A DNA stretch of 5,640 nucleotides, taken from DATFJC01 sp035269445. Its GTDB lineage: Bacteria > Patescibacteriota > Patescibacteriia > UBA2591 > UBA6264. A program made the position numbers and the translations under genes. This document shows, one piece after another, positions 1-4,235 of the stretch. Under the pieces are notes generated by a model. The model saw nothing but the letters and a program-made list of their open reading frames with translations. It made no database searches and was not told where the DNA came from. The DNA is taken from the NCBI GenBank assembly GCA_035269445.1, contig DATFJC010000020.1, positions 1-5,640 on the forward strand. The letters run 5' to 3'. Every line of letters begins with the position of its first letter. Positions within the stretch are counted from its first letter, which is position 1.

Positions 1-114
1 GAGGAAGCTCTTCATTCTCAGGGAATAAAAACTTGCCGCTTTATTTCTAAGGGAACTGATATTAAGGCTGGCTGTGGTCAATTAAGAAGACATTTTATTA
101 AAAATAAAATCTAG
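1..114 (+). CDS. rlmN: RlmN, 23S rRNA (adenine-2503-C2)-methyltransferase, C-terminal end (partial)
   Basis: The window opens inside a gene whose last 37 codons are in frame 1 and end at TAG 112-114. The peptide contains GTDIKAGCGQL, matching the conserved RlmN C-terminal block (E. coli version DDIDAACGQL), preceded by a GIKTCRFISKG strand. RlmN is a cytoplasmic radical-SAM enzyme that methylates C2 of A2503 in 23S rRNA and of A37 in some tRNAs. The cysteine at residue 25 of this fragment (codon 73-75) corresponds to the family's catalytic C-terminal cysteine, which carries the methyl group during transfer, so this end looks functional. The tail after CGQL is short (about nine residues, basic). 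The CxxxCxxC radical-SAM site would lie upstream of the window. The paralogue Cfr shares this block, but the sequence here fits ordinary RlmN. No clear terminator follows the stop. Confidence 0.85.
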   Translation, partial: EEALHSQGIKTCRFISKGTDIKAGCGQLRRHFIKNKI

Positions 115-188
115 AGGAAAATATTTAAAGAAAAAATTAAGATAATAAAACGACTTGTGTAGTTTTAATTAATTATTAAAAAATAAAA

Positions 189-1148
189 ATGGATTCATTA
201 GAAAATAATCACGAAAATTTATTAAAGAAAAAAGAAAAAGACCCCCAATTAGAAACTAGGCAAGAGTTAATTAATTTTGCAAGCCAAAAAACCAAAAGAA
301 TTATAAAAAAGATAGAAGATAAGATTTTAAAATACTCTACTGAAACTCCTCAAGAAGATTTTTTAAAAGAATTAAATGACGAAATTTTAAATACTATTAA
401 TTTTATTCAAAGAACTAAAGTTGGTTCAACTTTTTCTGAGAAAAAAGAAGAACACGATGAAGAGGGAGGGGTTGAGAAAAAAACAGGGGAAGATAAGAAT
501 GAAAAAGAAATAGAAAATTCTCAAAAAATTATTCTCTCTATTTTTCGTCATGATATTGGCAATAAACTATCAACCTTATATTCAGGGATTAACCTTCTTG
601 GACTAGAGGGCTGTGATCAAGAATTTATTTTTAAAGAAATGAAAAGGCAGGTCAATCAAATAAAAAATCTTTTAAAAGGGGTAGAAGATTTAACAGAGAG
701 TATTTCTTCTGGGGAGTTTATGCTTCAAAATATTAAGAAAATAGCCCAGCGTATCCAAGAAGACCACGATGACTTAAATGTTGAAATTGAAAAAGATTAT
801 TATGGCCAAAGTTATGTTAAGACTCATTTTTCTTTTTATTCAATGTTAGATAATATTGTTGCCAATGCCATTCGTCATGGACAGGCCACAGAAATAAAAA
901 TTAAAATTAAAAAACAGGATGACGAATTTATTTTACTGGAAATAGAAAATAATGGTACTAAATTAAAAAAGGGGATTGAAGAAAAAATATTTAAAAAAGG
1001 CTTTAAGGATAAAAAAACCGGGAACACTGGCCTGGGATTAACTTTGGTAAAAGAACATATTGAAGATGGTGGTGGTAAGATTTGGGCAGAAAACACGGAA
1101 AAAGGGGTAAATTTTATAATTAAGTTTCCCTTATTAGAAGAAATCTAA
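189..1148 (+). CDS. Soluble sensor histidine kinase (HisKA-like plus HATPase_c)
   Basis: This 319-residue protein has the C-terminal half of a two-component histidine kinase and no transmembrane segment or recognisable sensor domain. Residues 1-110 are very charged and probably helical or coiled-coil, with an acidic/lysine-rich linker at 84-110. The H-box is FRHDIGNKLS, with His121 as the expected phosphorylation site. The N-box is DNIVANAIRHG (221-231), with Asn226 as the likely Mg-ATP ligand. G1 is IENNGT (252-257), where the usual adenine-binding Asp is Asn254. The F-box is around IFKKGF (267-272) and the G2 box is GNTGLGLTLVKEH (278-290), followed by GGGKIWAEN. The catalytic core therefore looks intact. 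It presumably senses a cytoplasmic cue or partner, and no response regulator is present in the window. There is no Shine-Dalgarno site before the ATG. The start is supported by its position just after an AT-rich leader, with TATTAA at 174-179 as a possible -10. A phosphatase-only or anti-sigma-type ATPase role cannot be excluded. Confidence 0.8.
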   Translation: MDSLENNHENLLKKKEKDPQLETRQELINFASQKTKRIIKKIEDKILKYSTETPQEDFLKELNDEILNTINFIQRTKVGSTFSEKKEEHDEEGGVEKKTGEDKNEKEIENSQKIILSIFRHDIGNKLSTLYSGINLLGLEGCDQEFIFKEMKRQVNQIKNLLKGVEDLTESISSGEFMLQNIKKIAQRIQEDHDDLNVEIEKDYYGQSYVKTHFSFYSMLDNIVANAIRHGQATEIKIKIKKQDDEFILLEIENNGTKLKKGIEEKIFKKGFKDKKTGNTGLGLTLVKEHIEDGGGKIWAENTEKGVNFIIKFPLLEEI

Positions 1149-1244
1149 AATATAAAAAATTATTGATTTAAAGGCAACAATGTCTTAATTTAATGAAAAA
1201 TATAAAATTTTTTAAATTAAAATTATTAATATTATAAAATAGCG

Positions 1245-1274
1245 ATGGCAATTTTAAATAGTTGTCATTTTTTT
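1245..1274 (+). terminator. Probable weak intrinsic terminator after the histidine kinase
   Basis: A 7-bp stem pairs ATGGCAA (1245-1251) with TTGTCAT (1262-1268), including one G·U pair, across a 10-base loop. A T-run follows at 1268-1274. It is the only GC-containing hairpin in an otherwise almost pure A/T gap and lies 97 bases after the kinase stop. The stem is short, so termination may be leaky. The 3' arm contains TTGTCA (1262-1267), which could double as a -35 element for the next gene, although the matching -10 (TAAGAC at 1285-1290) is poor. Confidence 0.45.
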
Positions 1275-1297
1275 AATTAAAGACTAAGACAACAAAG

Positions 1298-1906
1298 ATG
1301 TTTTCAGGATTTTTTTTAAAATATATAATTGCTGGATTTTTTGCAAAGTTCTTTGCTAGTTTTGATGATATGGCAGCTAGAATACCAATCATTGCCCACT
1401 TTGCTAAGGACAAGAAAGGCAGAATAGCTTTTTGTTTTGGTAATTTAATCGCAGTTTTTATAACAGTCATTATAGCTTATTTATTGGCTGGATTATTAGA
1501 GGGCTTAAAAAATATCCATATTTTCACTTCTTTATTAATTGTTATATTAGCTTTTGTAGTATTTTTTGACTTATTTGGGAAAAAGAAAGATGAAAGGGTT
1601 AAAGATAAAAAAAAGAAAATTATTAAAAAGGTACACAAAACAAACAATTTTCTAAAATTGACTTTTGTTGGATTTATATTTTCCTTAATAACCCTTTTAG
1701 ATGATTTAATAGTTTTAGCTCCTTTGTTTTTGACGTCACTTATTAATGTTTTATTTATAGTCTTTGGGATTTTTGTTTCTACCTTTATTCAGCTTTTTGT
1801 TGTTATATATTTTAGTGAAAAAATCAGTCGCTTAAGTCATGTTAAAGAAATAGCTTCGATTGGTTTAATAATCTTAGCGGTTTTAATTTATTTACAAGTT
1901 TTATAG
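1298..1906 (+). CDS. Polytopic membrane protein, CadD/LysE-superfamily-like cation exporter
   Basis: This 202-residue hydrophobic protein has about six predicted membrane segments (near 2-20, 43-66, 75-93, 119-147, 150-172 and 183-201). A lysine-rich cytoplasmic loop at 94-116 splits it into two halves. Each half begins with a paired-aspartate motif: FDD (22-24) with Pro30, and LDD (134-136) with Pro142. Each then has an FG-x5-FI segment (47-55 and 156-164). That internal repeat, with DD motifs set in membrane helices, is the hallmark layout of LysE-superfamily transporters such as CadD cadmium exporters and the related Mn/Ca exporters. The aspartates would be expected to bind the metal. Substrate cannot be read from sequence, and a LysE-type amino-acid exporter is the main alternative. 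It stands alone between a weak terminator upstream and a structured gap downstream. There is no Shine-Dalgarno site before ATG 1298. Confidence 0.6.
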   Translation: MFSGFFLKYIIAGFFAKFFASFDDMAARIPIIAHFAKDKKGRIAFCFGNLIAVFITVIIAYLLAGLLEGLKNIHIFTSLLIVILAFVVFFDLFGKKKDERVKDKKKKIIKKVHKTNNFLKLTFVGFIFSLITLLDDLIVLAPLFLTSLINVLFIVFGIFVSTFIQLFVVIYFSEKISRLSHVKEIASIGLIILAVLIYLQVL

Positions 1907-1954
1907 TAGTGAAGGGTTATCCTTTCTAGGGTTGTTATAGGGGTAAGATATATA

Positions 1955-2122
1955 TTTTTGATGTAAAAATAATGGTCTAGTAATTATTAGCGGCTCTTTC
2001 TTGTTTTTTAAAATGATTTTTTAACCGCTATCTCTGGTTTAATTTTTCTTTAAAGACATTTTAATAGAAAATTAAAATTAAACCCCTTTTTTGTTATACC
2101 AGACCCTAATTTTGATCATAAA
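1955..2122 (+). other. Nested inverted repeats: candidate three-way-junction RNA or long 3' structure
   Basis: Three sets of complementary arms are nested here. The closing stem includes GGTCT (1974-1978) with AGACC (2101-2105), extended inward by GTA/TAC (1980-1982 with 2097-2099) after one mismatch. It extends outward through AAAAT/ATTTT (1966-1970 with 2109-2113) and TGAT/ATCA (1959-1962 with 2115-2118). Inside it are hairpin B, TAGCGG (1988-1993) with CCGCTA (2025-2030) plus an inner TTAAAA/TTTTAA stem, and hairpin C, a perfect 11-bp GGTTTAATTTT (2036-2046) with AAAATTAAACC (2074-2084). The GC-containing arms make this less likely to be chance than AT-only repeats. It has no protein-coding signal and does not resemble tRNA, tmRNA, SRP RNA or a riboswitch I know. 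It could be a small RNA, the 3' UTR of the 1298 gene, or a remnant of a non-autonomous repeat. Strand is assumed from neighbouring genes. Confidence 0.3.
2036..2092 (+). terminator. Terminator-like hairpin downstream of the CadD/LysE-like gene
   Basis: A perfect 11-bp inverted repeat (GGTTTAATTTT at 2036-2046, AAAATTAAACC at 2074-2084) is followed after two bases by T6 at 2087-2092, as in an intrinsic terminator for + strand transcription. The loop is long at 27 bases and contains the palindrome TCTTTAAAGA (2047-2056). The stem is mostly A/T, so it would be weak. It lies 130 bases after the stop at 1906 and forms one arm of the larger fold at 1955-2122. Confidence 0.45.
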
Positions 2123-2142
2123 ATTTGCCTGATTTGAGTTAT

Positions 2143-2170
2143 TGAGAACATTTTTAACTTGTGCTAATAT
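2143..2170 (+). promoter_or_regulatory. Sigma-70-type promoter for the two-TM protein gene
   Basis: TTGAGA (2143-2148, five of six to TTGACA) lies 16 bases before TAATAT (2165-2170). The -10 is preceded by TG at 2162-2163, giving an extended -10 of the form TGCTAATAT. Transcription would begin near 2177, about 16 bases before ATG 2193. CATAAT at 2176-2181 is an alternative -10 without a good -35. There is no Shine-Dalgarno sequence in the short leader. Confidence 0.5.
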
Positions 2171-2192
2171 ATAAACATAATAAAAAAAATTT

Positions 2193-2654
2193 ATGATAAA
2201 AAAAATAATTACTATTATAACAATGTTGGCTGCAATTATATTAATACTTTTCTATGCTGGGGTAATACCAAGAAGTATTTTTGTAACAACTCCAATATTT
2301 GATAAAACAGATAAGGGCGAAGTAGAAGAAAAAGAAATGGCTCAATTAAAGGTAGGTAGTAAGATTGTTGGTAAAAGTATTGAAATTAAAAATATTCAAA
2401 TTACTAATAACCCTGGTAAAAATAAGGTTTTAACAGATGTAGATGGTAAGGGGAATGGTGTTTGGATGGATATTGATAAATTAATAGAAGAATCAAGTAC
2501 AAATTATAGTAATAATAGAATATTTTATATTCTAGGTATATTTTTATCTGCCTTTTTGGTTATTTATTTTTTAAAACCCAGAAAAGTTAAACCAGATTCT
2601 TTAAAAGAGGAGAATCAGGATAAAGTAAACCTTTTAAATCATAAAGATAAATAA
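2193..2654 (+). CDS. Unrecognised membrane protein with two transmembrane segments
   Basis: I do not recognise this 153-residue protein. Residues 4-24 form a strongly hydrophobic N-terminal segment after MIKK, which could be a signal anchor. Residues 109-127 (FYILGIFLSAFLVIYFL region) form a second membrane helix, followed by a lysine-rich charged tail at 128-153. The positive residues at both ends suggest that both termini are cytoplasmic and residues 25-108 are outside. That outer part contains GSKIVGKSIEIKNIQI (55-70) and KVLTDVDGKGNGVWMDIDKL (78-97), which read as a small beta-rich domain. It has no cysteines and no catalytic motif that I can identify. The gene is monocistronic, with a promoter just upstream and a strong terminator just downstream. 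Base composition and codon use match the neighbours, which with the clean start and stop supports a real gene. Confidence 0.7.
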   Translation: MIKKIITIITMLAAIILILFYAGVIPRSIFVTTPIFDKTDKGEVEEKEMAQLKVGSKIVGKSIEIKNIQITNNPGKNKVLTDVDGKGNGVWMDIDKLIEESSTNYSNNRIFYILGIFLSAFLVIYFLKPRKVKPDSLKEENQDKVNLLNHKDK

Positions 2655-2678
2655 AAAACATTATTTTATCTTAAAGAT

Positions 2679-2725
2679 AAAAATCCATTTAGTGAAATCT
2701 TTTAGCTAGGTGGATTTTTAGTTTT
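2679..2725 (+). terminator. Strong intrinsic terminator after the two-TM protein gene
   Basis: A 14-bp stem pairs 2679-2692 (AAAAATCCATTTAG) with 2706-2719 (CTAGGTGGATTTTT), using two G·U pairs, across a 13-base loop. The 3' arm runs into T5 and then TTTT at 2722-2725. It starts 24 bases after the stop codon at 2654, which separates this gene from the nuclease unit. Confidence 0.75.
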
Positions 2726-2732
2726 AAATGTC

Positions 2733-2761
2733 TTGACATTAAGGCAAAAATTTATTATTAT
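2733..2761 (+). promoter_or_regulatory. Near-consensus promoter giving a probably leaderless nuclease mRNA
   Basis: A perfect -35 TTGACA (2733-2738) is separated by 17 bases from TATTAT (2756-2761, five of six to TATAAT). The ATG begins at 2770, eight bases after the -10 box, so transcription should start at or within a few bases of the start codon. No ribosome-binding site is present or could fit. This is the best promoter in the window and sits directly after the terminator of the preceding gene. Confidence 0.75.
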
Positions 2762-2769
2762 TAAAGCAT

Positions 2770-3561
2770 ATGTCTAAGTATTATAATTCAAAACGAACAA
2801 GTAATCTTTATAAACCCGGCATGAAATTTCCCCTTAGTCGTTCTAAGATTGATCTTTATGTAGATTGTCCTAGATGTTTTTATTTAGATAGAAAGTTGGG
2901 CGTTAAAAGGCCCCCCTTTTATCCCTATTCTTTAAACTCTGCCGTAGATAGGCTTTTAAAAAAAGAGTTTGATGTTAAAAGAGTGAATGGTACAAAACAT
3001 CCCTTAATGGAAAAATATGGTATTGATGCCATTCCTGCTCAAGATGAAAACATGGAAGATTATCGCAACAATTTTAAAGGAATACGATTTCATCACAAAA
3101 AAACTAATTTTGTTATTTTTGGGGCCATTGATGATTTATGGAAAAATTCAAAAGGGGAGTATATTATTGTAGATTATAAATCAACCAGTAAAAGTGGAAA
3201 AATTACTAAATTGGATCAAGATTGGCATGATTCTTATAAAAGGCAAATGGAGGTTTATCAATGGCTTTTAAGACAAAACGGTTATAAGGTTTCTGATATT
3301 GGATATTTTGTTTATTGTAATGGAATAACTGATAAAAAAGCTTTTGATGGAAGATTGGAATTTGAAGTTACCTTAATAGATTATAGGGGTAATACAACTT
3401 GGATAGAGCCTCAATTAAAAGAAATATATAATTGTCTTAATTCTCAAGAAATTCCTGAAAGTTCTAAAGATTGTGATTATTGTGCTTATAGAAATTCTGC
3501 TAAAGAGGTTATGGGAGAGGGAAAGAAAAATATTCAAAAACAAAGTAAATTAAGTTTTTAA
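2770..3561 (+). CDS. PD-(D/E)XK nuclease superfamily protein (RecB/Cas4-like fold) with a CxxC pair at each end
   Basis: This 263-residue protein carries the RecB-family nuclease core: GAIDDLW (118-124, Asp121), VDYKS (134-138, Asp135 and Lys137 as the D-x-K catalytic pair), and a downstream QMEVYQWLL (159-167) matching the RecB-family Q-x3-Y motif. It should bind Mg2+ and cleave DNA, but polarity and substrate are unknown. N-terminal LSRSKIDLYVDCPRCFYLDRK has Cys33 and Cys36, and near the C terminus are Cys235 and Cys238 (CDYC). These four could hold an Fe-S cluster or zinc, as in Cas4 and AddB, although their usual spacing is one plus three cysteines. From memory, the sequence resembles a stand-alone family widespread in Parcubacteria. 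It starts a two-gene unit with the HAD gene 37 bases downstream. No cas genes or CRISPR repeats are nearby, so a Cas4 role is not supported. Confidence 0.85.
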   Translation: MSKYYNSKRTSNLYKPGMKFPLSRSKIDLYVDCPRCFYLDRKLGVKRPPFYPYSLNSAVDRLLKKEFDVKRVNGTKHPLMEKYGIDAIPAQDENMEDYRNNFKGIRFHHKKTNFVIFGAIDDLWKNSKGEYIIVDYKSTSKSGKITKLDQDWHDSYKRQMEVYQWLLRQNGYKVSDIGYFVYCNGITDKKAFDGRLEFEVTLIDYRGNTTWIEPQLKEIYNCLNSQEIPESSKDCDYCAYRNSAKEVMGEGKKNIQKQSKLSF

Positions 3562-3585
3562 ATAAATTGATTTTTACAAAAAAAC

Positions 3586-3593
3586 AAAGGAGG
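3586..3593 (+). promoter_or_regulatory. Strong Shine-Dalgarno site for the HAD gene
   Basis: AAAGGAGG lies five bases upstream of ATG 3599 and fixes that start. It is the only convincing ribosome-binding site in the window and precedes the only clearly internal cistron, which supports co-transcription with the nuclease gene. Confidence 0.85.
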
Positions 3594-3598
3594 AAAAA

Positions 3599-4162
3599 AT
3601 GGCAAAAATTTTAGCCTATGATTTAGATCTTTTGGTTAATGATTTATCCTGGTCTTATAAGAATTTGCTAGATTGCAAAATTTATACTGATTGGCGTTAT
3701 AAAATTAACCATATTAGAGGGAAATACTTGGTGATTCGTTGTAATTGCCCAAAGCAGTATGTTCCTGTTGTATTAAAATGGTTAAGGATCAATAATGTTA
3801 ATTATGACAGCTTGTCTTTAAATCCTGACATGCCAGACTTTCAAGAAAAGCCAGTTGTGGCAGTTGATATGGATGGTACCTTAACTCAAGAAGTTTGCTG
3901 GAATGAAGATCAATGTAAAAATGCAAAACCAAGCAAATTGATTCATAATCTTATATCTTCTAAGGATCTTTTTATAGTCCTTTGGACTGCTAGGCAAGAA
4001 AATCTTATCCCAGCTAGCCTGGAGTGGCTAGAAAGGCACAAAGTGCCCTTTCAGGCTATTTCAAAAAAGAAGATGGCAGCTACCCTTTATGTAGACGACA
4101 AGACAGTTAATCCCGTGCCTGACAAGGCAAAGAGGTTGGCTAAAAAATTATTGTCAATTTAG
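3599..4162 (+). CDS. HAD-superfamily phosphatase with a degenerate N-terminal half-repeat
   Basis: Residues 86-187 form a compact HAD hydrolase. Motif I is VAVDMDGTLT (87-96), with Asp90 as nucleophile and Asp92 as acid/base. Motif II is VLWTAR (127-132, Thr130). A lysine patch (156-158) acts as motif III, and LYVDDK (163-168, Asp166/Asp167) is motif IV. It should be a cytoplasmic Mg2+-dependent phosphatase, with a tiny cap, similar to small stand-alone HADs of phage and capsule loci; the substrate is unknown. The first 80 residues align without gaps to 86-155 at an offset of 82. Asp8/Asp10 match Asp90/Asp92, LVI matches IVL, Pro56 matches Pro138, LKWL matches LEWL, and V-x-Y matches V-x-F. 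That copy lacks the GT of motif I and has no motif III/IV, so it is probably inactive. The gene is second in the nuclease unit and is followed at once by a terminator. Confidence 0.82.
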   Translation: MAKILAYDLDLLVNDLSWSYKNLLDCKIYTDWRYKINHIRGKYLVIRCNCPKQYVPVVLKWLRINNVNYDSLSLNPDMPDFQEKPVVAVDMDGTLTQEVCWNEDQCKNAKPSKLIHNLISSKDLFIVLWTARQENLIPASLEWLERHKVPFQAISKKKMAATLYVDDKTVNPVPDKAKRLAKKLLSI

Positions 4163-4172
4163 CTTAAAAAAT

Positions 4173-4202
4173 AAGCCCGTACTAAAAAGTATGGGCTTTT
4201 TT
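4173..4202 (+). terminator. Strong intrinsic terminator ending the nuclease-HAD unit
   Basis: A 10-bp stem pairs AAGCCCGTAC (4173-4182) with GTATGGGCTT (4189-4198), including one G·U pair, across a six-base TAAAAA loop. The T-run is 4197-4202. It begins 10 bases after the stop codon at 4162. This is the most GC-rich hairpin in the window and a textbook intrinsic terminator. Confidence 0.92.
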
Positions 4203-4217
4203 ATATTTTTTTAAATA

Positions 4218-4226
4218 TGTTATTAT
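4218..4226 (+). promoter_or_regulatory. Extended -10 element directly before the helicase start
   Basis: TG-T-TATTAT (4218-4226) is an extended -10 box with five of six matches to TATAAT. No good -35 is seen at the expected distance, which falls in the terminator T-run, as is tolerated for extended -10 promoters. ATG 4236 follows nine bases later, so the mRNA would be leaderless or nearly so, like that of the nuclease gene. TATTAT (4221-4226) and ATAATA (4231-4236) also form a short inverted repeat over the start, of doubtful meaning. Confidence 0.5.
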
Positions 4227-4235
4227 AAAAATAAT

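Noticed and set aside
163..181. TTTTAAT/ATTAAAA inverted repeat before the kinase start, as a possible operator
   Set aside because: Seven A/T-only pairs in a very AT-rich stretch are expected by chance, and there is no adjacent regulator gene.
875..1096. Minus-strand open frame opposite the histidine kinase
   Set aside because: It lies wholly inside the conserved ATPase domain of the + strand gene, has no start signal, and its peptide has no recognisable domain. It is a shadow of the real frame.
1185..1220. TTAATTTAA/TTAAATTAA inverted repeat in the gap after the kinase
   Set aside because: Pure A/T arms with an 18-base loop and no T-run are not distinguishable from composition.
1273..1470. 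Minus-strand open frame over the start of the membrane protein
   Set aside because: It overlaps the first membrane helices on the opposite strand, and its hydrophobicity mirrors the real gene. No ribosome-binding site or promoter supports it.
1911..1926. Short hairpin (GAAGGG with CCTTTC, TTAT loop) right after the membrane protein stop
   Set aside because: The six-pair stem includes one G·U pair and is not followed by a T-run, so it does not qualify as a terminator by itself.
1913..1948. Telomere-like AGGG-rich repeats (AGGGTTAT, AGGGTTGTTAT, AGGGGTAA)
   Set aside because: There are only three imperfect, unequally spaced units in a bacterial intergenic gap. Too irregular to call a repeat array.
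1974..2105. Non-autonomous transposon (MITE) with GGTCT/AGACC ends
   Set aside because: The terminal repeats are short and imperfect beyond five bases, and no target-site duplication is visible on the flanks. A second copy in the genome would be needed.
2770..3561. Cas4 of a CRISPR-Cas system
   Set aside because: The nuclease shares the fold and has cysteines, but there are no CRISPR repeats or other cas genes, and the cysteine spacing differs from Cas4.
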